Source of the DNA: Euryarchaeota archaeon UBA124
Lineage (GTDB): Archaea > Thermoplasmatota > Poseidoniia > Poseidoniales > Poseidoniaceae
DNA length: 8,346 bases
Direction of reading: 5' to 3'
Assembly: GCA_002502215.1 (NCBI GenBank)
Contig: DAPT01000104.1
Location: 1-8,346, forward strand
Part shown: piece by piece, positions 1 through 6,593 of the stretch
Numbering within the stretch: position 1 is the stretch's first letter
Layout: each line of letters opens with the position of its first letter
Made by a program: the position numbers and the translations under genes
Notes under the pieces: generated by a model
What the model was told of the DNA's origin: nothing
The model's database searches: none
Seen by the model: only the letters and a program-made list of their open reading frames with translations

Positions 1-1295
1 CGGTTGCCACCCATGCCCTTCATCATCTTACGTGAGCGCTTCCACTGAGCAATAAGTTCTCTGACGTCTTTTTCCTTAACACCCGATCCACGAGCAATCC
101 TCTGTATTCGCTCTGCCTTAATTTTTGCAGGTTCGTTTTTTTCCCAACCAGTCATGGAATCCATAATCGTTCTGTAGCGGTCAAGATTGCCTTGCATTGC
201 TTCTTTTTGGGACTTCGACATGCCACCTAACCCGCCAAACATGTTACCGGGCAGAAACGACATAAGTTTGTCAATGGTACCAACTTTGGCCATCATTTCC
301 ATTTGTTTGTACATATCGTTCAATGTGAATCGTCCGGACATGAGACGCTGCGTGAGGCGCATCGCTTCTTCTTCATCCAAATCTTCTGGTGCGAGGTCAA
401 TCAAGCCACGAATGTCTCCCATTCCCAGCAAACGAGAGATGAAACGGTCCGCTTCAAATTTCTCCAAATCAGATACTTTCTCACCAACACCAATGTGTAC
501 CAGCGGTGCCCCTGTAGCAGCCACAGCAGATAAGGCACCACCGCCACGGGCGGTACCATCCAATTTAGTGACAACAATTCCAGTAACGCCAGCAAGATTG
601 TGGAACGATGCAGCGACCGGACCAGCGGCTTGACCCACTTGTGCATCAATAACCAACCATCGCTCAGTTGCTCGAGTGATGGAAGCGATTCTTTCGAGTT
701 CTTCAACAAGTTCGTCATCAAGTTGGTGGCGCCCCGCAGTATCAACGATGACAAGGTCAGCAGATGCACATGCAGCAAGTCCATTTCGTACAATCGTGAC
801 CGCATCCTTCTCGTCGGGTTCACCGTAAACAGTTACTGTTGAATCTTCGAGAAGTTGGGATAATTGTGCATAGGCCCCTGGTCTGTGAACGTCCGCTTCA
901 ATGACAGCGACACGTAAACCGTGTTTTTTACGATACCACTCAGCAAGTTTTGCTGTTGTTGTGGTCTTCCCTTGTCCATACAAACCAACGAGAAGGAGCG
1001 TTGCACCGCGAGGCTGGAAGTCGTGATTTGTACCGAGGATACGGACAAGTTCGAGATAGAGAATGTTCATCGCATGTGTTTGAAGGTCAACACCAGGTCG
1101 AGGCTCTTCTTCCCGCATGCGCTCTTCAAGACGATCAACAATTTCCTTTGTTTGCCGTACGTTAAAATCAGCTTCCTGCAAGGCCCGTCGAAGACTCTTC
1201 GTCATCTCTTTGAGTTCTTCTTCATTGAGCCGGCGCTTGCTACGGAGCAGGCCAAGTGAACGGAAAATGCCACGTGAAAGACCTTCTAGCGCCAT
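1..1295 (-). CDS. srp54: Signal recognition particle 54 kDa GTPase (SRP54/Ffh), 3' end cut by window edge
   Basis: This is the GTPase of the signal recognition particle. It binds signal sequences and SRP RNA and delivers ribosomes to the SRP receptor at the cytoplasmic membrane. Reading the minus strand from the ATG at 1295-1293 gives 431 open codons to the window edge. The helical N domain is about residues 1-90. The NG GTPase domain has the P-loop GLYGQGKTTT (104-113), DTAGRH (185-190), TKLDGTARGGG (243-253) and GVGEK (269-273). The Met-rich M domain starts near 305, with MSGRFTLNDMYKQ (319-331), the FLPG finger loop (347-350) and the RNA-binding RIARGSG (399-405). Family members are about 430-450 residues long, so only the last few codons should be missing. 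No in-frame start lies in the few codons upstream. The gene follows the ArsA/Get3 gene after 41 nt. The N-domain style is archaeal. P-loop residues Y106 and Q108 differ from the usual GLQGSGKT pattern. Confidence 0.96.
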   Translation of the reverse strand, partial: MALEGLSRGIFRSLGLLRSKRRLNEEELKEMTKSLRRALQEADFNVRQTKEIVDRLEERMREEEPRPGVDLQTHAMNILYLELVRILGTNHDFQPRGATLLLVGLYGQGKTTTTAKLAEWYRKKHGLRVAVIEADVHRPGAYAQLSQLLEDSTVTVYGEPDEKDAVTIVRNGLAACASADLVIVDTAGRHQLDDELVEELERIASITRATERWLVIDAQVGQAAGPVAASFHNLAGVTGIVVTKLDGTARGGGALSAVAATGAPLVHIGVGEKVSDLEKFEADRFISRLLGMGDIRGLIDLAPEDLDEEEAMRLTQRLMSGRFTLNDMYKQMEMMAKVGTIDKLMSFLPGNMFGGLGGMSKSQKEAMQGNLDRYRTIMDSMTGWEKNEPAKIKAERIQRIARGSGVKEKDVRELIAQWKRSRKMMKGMGGN

Positions 1296-1301
1296 GCTTC
1301 G

Positions 1302-1307
1302 TCCACC
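1302..1307 (-). promoter_or_regulatory. Weak ribosome binding site of srp54
   Basis: On the minus strand GGTGGA ends 6 nt before the srp54 ATG. It is a partial match to the anti-SD complement GGAGGTGA. A second purine run (AAGGAGAAGG, 1320-1311) lies too far upstream to serve this start. The site fits an internal operon gene that is translated from a leadered mRNA. Confidence 0.4.
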
Positions 1308-1336
1308 ACGCCTTCTCCTTTCAATCCAACGGATGT

Positions 1337-2593
1337 TCAGTTCGTCAATGGAACTTCAAGTCGGAGAACATCATCCTCAAGTTTCGCTTTTACTTGTGTC
1401 GATTTCGCAGGCGAAGTGGTTGGAATAGAATATTCACGTCCATTCACGCCGACGAAAAGGATTCCATCTTCGCTTCGGAGGGAGAGATCTTCCCGTTCCA
1501 AACCAGGAAAGTGAAGATGTATGATTTCGACACCATCACCTTGCTCAACGTACATGCCACGATGAATTGAATGCTTCAGTCGCTCACCAACCGAGTAGGG
1601 ACCAAGTTTATCGGAAAGTTTGGTTGGTTCACCATAGAGCAATGCGCCGTAATCTCGTAGTCGACTCAATCCCTGTACTTCAGAATCGAACAGCTCCATC
1701 GTAGTGATGGGGATTTCGAGTGTTTCTTTTAATTCAGCAATGTGTCCTTGCTCTTCTGAACGCCGCCTTTGCAAAAACGGATGATCGAGTTCAGGCGTGA
1801 CCCGATTGACCAAACAACCAGTTACTGGCAATTCGTATTCATTGAGTGACGCATTTGCACGCACTGTTTCGTTTACACCCATTCGCTCAGGTATTGTAAC
1901 GAGGGTAAAGGAAGTCGTTGAAGGATCACTTAAGACACGGCGCACATGAAGTACGCGTCTTCGGAACCGTTCCAATTCCTCTTTCATAGCATCGCTTTGC
2001 TTTCTTCCAAATAGCATCGAGCGTATACCTCCAGAGACACGCATCATTCGCAGAAGACGGCCTGACCACGCTTCGATCAATTCCGGCAAGGACAAAAAGC
2101 GCAAGGTGTGTCCAGTAGGAGCCGTGTCAAAGACAATAACATCCCATGTTGGATTTTCGACATGCTTCAGCAATTCATCAAATGCAATTGCTTCATCGAG
2201 ACCTGGTAAGACCAATTCGCTTTGATCGACCTCTTCTTTAATCGAGGCCATTTCATCTTTCGCAGATTGATCAAACATTCCACCTAGGCCGCCCAGTGAT
2301 GCAAATGGAGACGTGGATATGCCAGAGAGGCTTTCACCAAGTTTTGGCATAAACGTTGATAACTTTGCTTCTGGATTTAATTCGAGTCCAAAAAGACCTG
2401 GGACACCCTCTACAGCAGTTGGCTCCGAGCCCAATTCGACACCCAAAGAATCAGAAGTTGAATGTGCAGGATCACTGGATACAAGCAGTACCTTTAGACC
2501 AGAATCTGCCAGCCACACTGCAGTCGATGCAGAGGATGTGGTTTTACCGACACCGCCTTTCCCACCAAACAGCAACAATCTCGCCATGCGCAT
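1337..2593 (-). CDS. Get3/ArsA-family ATPase with C-terminal alpha-crystallin (HSP20-like) domain
   Basis: This is a SIMIBI-class P-loop ATPase of the ArsA/Get3 (TRC40) family. Members act as dimeric cytosolic carriers or chaperones of hydrophobic tail-anchored proteins, or drive arsenite pumps. The 418 residues contain one ATPase unit: deviant Walker A GGKGGVGKTT (10-19), switch I DPAHSTSD (41-48), switch II DTAPTGHT (156-163) and the late loop IPERMGVNET (234-243). Residues about 345-416 match the ArsA HSP20-like domain pattern, a short beta sandwich ending in RLEVPL. The CxxC zinc motif of eukaryotic Get3 is absent; C260 is the only cysteine. Residues 84-112 form a Gly/Ser/Met-rich stretch inside the putative client-binding region. 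No arsenic gene is nearby, and srp54 is the downstream partner, so protein targeting is a better guess than arsenite export. The architecture resembles the alpha-crystallin-bearing Get3d group. ATG 2593 is followed by a second ATG at 2587, directly before the conserved ARLLLFGGKGG, and either could be the start. An in-frame stop lies 27 nt upstream and no SD is correctly placed. Confidence 0.9.
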   Translation of the reverse strand: MRMARLLLFGGKGGVGKTTSSASTAVWLADSGLKVLLVSSDPAHSTSDSLGVELGSEPTAVEGVPGLFGLELNPEAKLSTFMPKLGESLSGISTSPFASLGGLGGMFDQSAKDEMASIKEEVDQSELVLPGLDEAIAFDELLKHVENPTWDVIVFDTAPTGHTLRFLSLPELIEAWSGRLLRMMRVSGGIRSMLFGRKQSDAMKEELERFRRRVLHVRRVLSDPSTTSFTLVTIPERMGVNETVRANASLNEYELPVTGCLVNRVTPELDHPFLQRRRSEEQGHIAELKETLEIPITTMELFDSEVQGLSRLRDYGALLYGEPTKLSDKLGPYSVGERLKHSIHRGMYVEQGDGVEIIHLHFPGLEREDLSLRSEDGILFVGVNGREYSIPTTSPAKSTQVKAKLEDDVLRLEVPLTN

Positions 2594-2621
2594 GACACAA
2601 TGTGGGGGTGTTTGAACTCAT
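2544..2621 (-). other. Possible 25-codon upstream ORF with SD-like motif overlapping the ArsA/Get3 start
   Basis: On the minus strand a consensus AGGAGG (2629-2624) lies only 2 nt before an ATG at 2621-2619. That ATG opens a 25-codon frame ending in TAA at 2546-2544. The frame overlaps the first 50 nt of the ArsA/Get3 gene out of phase. The peptide (MSSNTPTLCHAHGE...) resembles nothing I know. The motif is about 30 nt from the ArsA/Get3 ATG, too far to serve it. This could be a leader peptide, a chance match, or a sign that the transcript has a leader. Spacing of 2 nt is short for efficient initiation. Confidence 0.15.
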
Positions 2622-2655
2622 TGCCTCCTTTTACTCCTAAACAACTTATGTACGC
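2594..2655. promoter_or_regulatory. Divergent intergenic region expected to hold two promoters
   Basis: The 62 nt between the ArsA/Get3 start (minus strand) and the membrane-protein start (plus strand) must carry promoters for both directions. The only AT-rich element is around 2641-2652. It reads CTTATGTA on plus and TACATAAG on minus (2645-2652), so it could serve as a weak TATA box in either direction. On plus it lies about 26 nt before the GTG at 2674. On minus it would place transcription initiation near 2620. No strong consensus TATA or BRE is visible, and assignment is tentative. Confidence 0.35.
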
Positions 2656-3468
2656 GTGGCATCAGGACATGATGTGGTGAATGAATTCATTACATTCCAA
2701 ATAGCCGCTATCTGCGGTCTCATTGGAATGACGCTTGGATGGCGCGGGGTCATGACAAAGTATTCTGGCTTTTACGACCTTCCTACAGCATGGAATCAAG
2801 TATTTTGGGGAATTTTGCTTGGAGGTGCTTTTGCGTCCTATGCTGATAGTTCGCTTTTCTTGCCGTATTACGAGGCATGGCTAACTGGAGAGCGTACACC
2901 TGAACTGAATGCAATACGTCTCTTTCTTGTACCCTTAATCGCAACGATTGGTATGCATTTCTTGTTACGACGCAAGCGAGTCCGGAAAGGAGGCTCACAA
3001 GCAACAAGCGGTTGGGCATTGGGTCTTGCTGTAGGCGGAATGTTGTCCATTGTCCTGATCACTCGGAAGGTTCAGGGTGGAATCGATGGTGCGGTTGATG
3101 TTGCAACCATTGTGCTCATCGGTTTCTTTGCACCTCGGGTCGAAGCAGTCATCACAGCTTTCCACGGGACGTTAATGTTGAGAGGGAAGCGTTGGGGGGC
3201 AATTTTTAGAGCGACCTTTTGGCGAGCTGCTTCACTGACGATGTTCTACTTCGCATGGTTTAGCCCGCTTGCATGGGTCTTCATTATCCCACCAATTCTA
3301 CTTGCTCAGGATTCCGCAGAAAAGTGGGTATGGGATTCCGTACCAAAAGAAGGTCGACGGCGTTGGCGAAGGATGCAGGCGGACAAACGGCGAGAAAAAC
3401 TGGCTCCAGGAAGAGTGGATCATAGACCGAGTTCGGTCATTATCAGCGCCAAAACCTCCGAGGAGTGA
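2656..3468 (+). CDS. Polytopic membrane protein of unknown function with basic C-terminal tail
   Basis: I do not recognise this 270-residue protein. It has about six hydrophobic segments: roughly residues 10-29, 48-66, 85-104, 117-137, 145-165 and 189-217, the last long enough to be a hairpin. Clusters of Arg/Lys follow segment 3 (RRKRVRK, 105-111), and residues about 230-255 form a very basic tail, which points to a cytoplasmic C-terminus. No catalytic or transport signature is evident. An in-frame TAA at 2638-2640 limits the 5' end. GTG at 2656 is the earliest possible start, and GTG at 2674 or 2677 are alternatives that would keep the first membrane segment. No SD precedes any of them, so a leaderless start is plausible. 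The gene is transcribed away from the ArsA/Get3-srp54 pair and lies 85 nt before the transglutaminase gene. Codon use looks like that of its neighbours. Confidence 0.8.
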   Translation: MASGHDVVNEFITFQIAAICGLIGMTLGWRGVMTKYSGFYDLPTAWNQVFWGILLGGAFASYADSSLFLPYYEAWLTGERTPELNAIRLFLVPLIATIGMHFLLRRKRVRKGGSQATSGWALGLAVGGMLSIVLITRKVQGGIDGAVDVATIVLIGFFAPRVEAVITAFHGTLMLRGKRWGAIFRATFWRAASLTMFYFAWFSPLAWVFIIPPILLAQDSAEKWVWDSVPKEGRRRWRRMQADKRREKLAPGRVDHRPSSVIISAKTSEE

Positions 3469-3523
3469 AAACGCGGCGCAAGACTTCCTCTATCAATGGA
3501 TTGGTCGGTCATCTCACACAACC

Positions 3524-3530
3524 ATTAAAC
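3524..3530 (+). promoter_or_regulatory. Candidate TATA-like element before the zinc-ribbon/transglutaminase gene
   Basis: ATTAAAC lies 24-30 nt upstream of the ATG at 3554. That is the spacing expected of an archaeal TATA box driving a leaderless mRNA. No SD precedes that ATG, which supports the idea. The match to a TTTAWATA consensus is weak. Confidence 0.25.
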
Positions 3531-3553
3531 GATGACTGCGCAACCAACAGGGC

Positions 3554-5158
3554 ATGGGTTCTTGCCCGTACTGCGCTGCGACCACGTTGGATGGTGATAC
3601 CATCTGTTACTCCTGCGGGAGGGTACTGGCAAACAGTTCGATTATGGAACATCGAATTCATCTGCAAAAAGACCGGCACAGCAAGGTCTCAGCTTACAAA
3701 ATGACGTCTGCGCCAAAACGCAGAGGAATTGTGCAAAACGATCGTGGCCGAACAAAAAACATCCTCAAAGGCCGAAAGAATCGGTTTCGAAGCCTCATCA
3801 TGCTCGGACTGGTTGCGTTTATCATGCTTTCACCACAAGCAAGAGAAATGACCATTGGCAAAATTGGGGATGTCAAAGAATTCATCATGAATCCAACACT
3901 CGGTTACTTGGTGTATGACATCGAGGCTGATTACACTTTAAATCGCATCATATCTTTGGAAAATGAGGATCTTGACACAACGGAATATTACAACGAGACC
4001 TTCCCGATTTCTCAGGATATTTATGCCCTCGAAGGAAGTGGTCCAATCTACACCCATACCGACGGAACGCCGGATACCCCAAATCAGAAAATTCAGGATG
4101 TTTTATCGACTGAAATTCGTATTGATGGGGAGTCGATTAACGTCCCGCTTGAACGGTCTGCGATACGCTCCTATGCTGAAGCCATCACAACTCCAAGTGG
4201 ACACAAGATTTGGTGGCCAGGTACGTCAGGTTCGGGCAACAAGTTCTGCATTGGTGGTCCGTGTGTAAAAGTCACAGCATTTCTTGACCCTGGACAATCA
4301 ATGTCCTATGAATACCTCGTTACAATCAGCACAAAATCCTATACATGGTGGTCGGATGTTGATGAGGGTGTCGATCCAAGGATCCCAGGATTTACTTCCG
4401 GTATCTTAGAAGAACACAGTGGCACCTTCGACGACTTTGAAAATCGTGGTGCCGGTGAAAGAGCTGATGATTTCACAGCCATGCGATGGTACGATAAAAA
4501 TCGACCAAATTATGCCATCGATGCAACCGGAGCGTCGGTTATTGCCGCAGTCACTGCCATTGACTCCAACCTTCCAGAGGGTAATCAAAACGCATTCAAA
4601 TTTGCAAAAGCCGCTTTCGATTACATACGAGAGAACATCGTCTATTACACAGAGCCTGGATCTGGCTCTGCAGCACTTAGTGGGCCCGCTTGTCTTGCTG
4701 CGGGGCAAGGCGACTGCGACGAGCAAACCAATGCATTTCTCAGCCTGTTGAGAGCCAAGGGGATTCCAGGCTGGTACGTGTTCGGTGTTCTCTCAAGTCA
4801 ATCCTACACGACATGGGAAGCACACGCTTGGGGCTACATCCAGTTGCCAATGTCGACGGAATGGTGTAACACAAACAACATTGAACTCGACAGTTGTTAC
4901 GTTGAAGCATCAGTGGACGTTACAAACAACAAGTGGCTTCTCCATACTGCATCGGCACTGATCGAATGGATTGAACAGCCAGATCCCAATCGAGATGGAA
5001 CCTACATCAATGCATATTATCAGTCACTCAATTATGGAGACAATGACAATGATTGCTATGAGAAAGCAAATCTCGACTGCCGTGTTACAAGAGATCGTGT
5101 CTTTGCATTGGAAGGACCGGTTAGTTACGGCGGTGGCAAATTCCCAGTATACAGTTGA
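3554..5158 (+). CDS. Membrane-anchored zinc-ribbon/transglutaminase-like protein
   Basis: The 534 residues begin with a zinc ribbon (CPYC at 4-7, CYSC at 18-21) and then a basic linker. A single hydrophobic segment at about 80-93 probably anchors the protein with the ribbon in the cytoplasm and the rest outside. Residues about 100-330 are an unassigned, probably beta-rich region. Residues about 340-470 match the transglutaminase-like core: GQGDCDEQ with the nucleophile C388, EAHAWGY with H424, and VEASVDVT with D455. Archaeal and bacterial members of this superfamily are usually thiol peptidases or structural relatives; crosslinking activity is not implied. Cysteine pairs C232/C237, C438/C448 and C501/C509 in the outer part could form disulfides. 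An in-frame stop at 3533 and the absence of other starts fix ATG 3554. The TGA stop overlaps the SD of trkA, 11 nt from its ATG, so the gene is probably co-translated with the Trk system. Substrate and function are unknown. Confidence 0.88.
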   Translation: MGSCPYCAATTLDGDTICYSCGRVLANSSIMEHRIHLQKDRHSKVSAYKMTSAPKRRGIVQNDRGRTKNILKGRKNRFRSLIMLGLVAFIMLSPQAREMTIGKIGDVKEFIMNPTLGYLVYDIEADYTLNRIISLENEDLDTTEYYNETFPISQDIYALEGSGPIYTHTDGTPDTPNQKIQDVLSTEIRIDGESINVPLERSAIRSYAEAITTPSGHKIWWPGTSGSGNKFCIGGPCVKVTAFLDPGQSMSYEYLVTISTKSYTWWSDVDEGVDPRIPGFTSGILEEHSGTFDDFENRGAGERADDFTAMRWYDKNRPNYAIDATGASVIAAVTAIDSNLPEGNQNAFKFAKAAFDYIRENIVYYTEPGSGSAALSGPACLAAGQGDCDEQTNAFLSLLRAKGIPGWYVFGVLSSQSYTTWEAHAWGYIQLPMSTEWCNTNNIELDSCYVEASVDVTNNKWLLHTASALIEWIEQPDPNRDGTYINAYYQSLNYGDNDNDCYEKANLDCRVTRDRVFALEGPVSYGGGKFPVYS

Positions 5159-5164
5159 GGTGAT
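5157..5164 (+). promoter_or_regulatory. Strong SD of trkA overlapping the upstream stop codon
   Basis: GAGGTGAT is a long match to the archaeal anti-SD complement and sits 5 nt before the trkA ATG at 5170. Its first two bases belong to the TGA stop of the transglutaminase gene. This arrangement suggests that terminating ribosomes help initiate trkA. An ATG at 5163 within the site is out of frame and is not the start. Confidence 0.8.
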
Positions 5165-5169
5165 GAAAA

Positions 5170-6591
5170 ATGCGTGTAATAATTGGTGGAGCTGGACGGG
5201 TGGGGTCTGAATTGGCCCGAGCAATGCGTGCTGAAACGATGGATGTTGTCTTGATTGACAGCGATTCAAGAGCTGTGAAAAATGCACAATCACTCGATGC
5301 GTTGGTGATTCATGGTGACATCACATCGCGGGAGTCGTTGCTGGAAGCGGGCATCGGAGACGCAACGGTCTTCGTTGCAGTCACGGACTCCGATGATCGG
5401 AATCTCATCGCTTGCGCTCTTGCTGAGGATGAATTCAAACGGAAGAATGGCGTATCAATCAAACACAATTTGCTCTCCATCGCTCGGTTCAGAAATCGAA
5501 ATTATGTTGATGAACATGAGCAAGGACACCTCTCGAGATGGGCGGCTGTGGACTATGCCATCGACCCTGTCGACGGTGCAATCCAACGATTAGCAACCGG
5601 TCTTCGCTCGTCCGCCATCGAAGAAGTCATTCCGTTTGGACATGAGGCATACATCATTGAGTTGAACGTTACAAAAGATGCTGAGCAAGTCATTTACCAG
5701 ACACTAGCAGAAGCGAGCTTAGGAATCGAAGGAGGGCTACCTCTTATCGTTGGTGTGAAACGGGATGGAGAGCCAAGTGCTGTACCTAGCAAAGATTTCA
5801 CCTTGATGCCAAAAGACAGAATTGCTGTAGCAACAAGTGGTTTGGGATCATTCAGCAGAATACTGACCGCTTTTGGGCACGAATCAATCGACTTCCCTGC
5901 ACAACCTCGAGTTGCGATTATGGGTGCTACAAGTGTTGGTAAGCGTATCGCAGAGAATTGGCTCCGCAATGGCGCATACGTAACCGTGATTGAGAGAAGC
6001 CTCAACGTTGCGAATGCTCTGTCTGGCTCGACGATAGGTGCCCATGCCAATCTGGATGTTATCCACGGAGATTTTCTCGATCGCAACATCTTAACCGAAA
6101 TCGGAATCAAAGAACACCACATCGCTATTGCTGCTTTGGAGGACGATCACGTCTCAATCGCAGCAGCTTTGCTTGCAAGTGACATGGGGGTCACAAGAAC
6201 GGGTCTGATTCTCAAGGATTCCGATCTGGTTGCAGTTACTCAACGAATGGGAATCACATTTGCAGTCGACATTAAGAGGGTTGCTGTTGACAACATTCTC
6301 GCACATATTCACACCAAAGCTTCGGGAGCTTATGCGATTCTCTCTAACATACCTGATGTCGTTGGTATTAGTCAAACAGTTTCGAAAGAATCAAAATTTG
6401 CGGGGAAAAAAATCGGAAATTCAGGTTTACCGGATTGGTCACGGATTGCGTTTATTCAAAGACGAAATACAGCAGGATTTTGGGAGACACTTCGACCTGC
6501 TCGTGAAAAGACCATCGTTGAAGGCGACCGTCTCATTTTGTTTTGTCGACCTGATAAGGTCGCAGATCTTGAGAAGCGATTCAAGGTGTAA
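5170..6591 (+). CDS. trkA: TrkA, two-RCK regulatory subunit of K+ uptake system
   Basis: TrkA is the cytosolic ring-forming protein that binds NAD(H) or adenine nucleotides and gates the TrkH K+ pore. The 473 residues are close to the family's usual length (about 450-460). They hold two tandem units, each a Rossmann-type RCK_N followed by an RCK_C. The first nucleotide fold has GGAGRVGSE (6-14) with the acidic D30 ending strand 2 (VVLID), and the second has GATSVGKR (252-259) with E275 at the equivalent place. RCK_C regions lie at about 140-235 and 385-473; the second includes EGDRLILFC (451-459). A short hydrophilic insertion, EDEFKRKNGVSIKHN (86-100), lies in the first RCK_N before SIARFRN. 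The gene begins after a strong SD and ends 2 nt before trkH, which supports a TrkA-TrkH complex. Regulation is probably by nucleotide binding, and co-transcription with the upstream gene is likely. Confidence 0.95.
   Translation: MRVIIGGAGRVGSELARAMRAETMDVVLIDSDSRAVKNAQSLDALVIHGDITSRESLLEAGIGDATVFVAVTDSDDRNLIACALAEDEFKRKNGVSIKHNLLSIARFRNRNYVDEHEQGHLSRWAAVDYAIDPVDGAIQRLATGLRSSAIEEVIPFGHEAYIIELNVTKDAEQVIYQTLAEASLGIEGGLPLIVGVKRDGEPSAVPSKDFTLMPKDRIAVATSGLGSFSRILTAFGHESIDFPAQPRVAIMGATSVGKRIAENWLRNGAYVTVIERSLNVANALSGSTIGAHANLDVIHGDFLDRNILTEIGIKEHHIAIAALEDDHVSIAAALLASDMGVTRTGLILKDSDLVAVTQRMGITFAVDIKRVAVDNILAHIHTKASGAYAILSNIPDVVGISQTVSKESKFAGKKIGNSGLPDWSRIAFIQRRNTAGFWETLRPAREKTIVEGDRLILFCRPDKVADLEKRFKV
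6583..6588 (+). promoter_or_regulatory. Ribosome binding site of trkH inside the trkA 3' end
   Basis: AAGGTG ends 5 nt before the trkH ATG at 6594 and lies within the last codons of trkA. The position implies translational coupling of the two subunits. Confidence 0.55.
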
Positions 6592-6593
6592 TC

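Noticed and set aside
187..842. Several open frames on plus and one on minus (401-823) in the left part
   Set aside because: They overlap the unmistakable SRP54 reading frame, show no motif, and have odd Ser/Arg/Leu-rich compositions typical of shadow frames.
1337..2593. Annotation as arsenite-transporting ATPase (arsA of an ars operon)
   Set aside because: There is only one ATPase unit, no arsB, arsR or arsD nearby, and no arsenite-binding cysteine cluster. The HSP20-like tail and srp54 neighbour point to chaperone or targeting roles.
2313..2615. Plus-strand open frame opposite the start of the ArsA/Get3 gene
   Set aside because: It lies entirely over the conserved N-terminal ATPase region and its translation has no recognisable domain.
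2648..2680. ATG at 2648 as the start of the membrane-protein gene
   Set aside because: It opens a 10-codon frame ending in TGA at 2678-2680, out of frame with the membrane protein. The GTG codons at 2656, 2674 and 2677 are the in-frame options.
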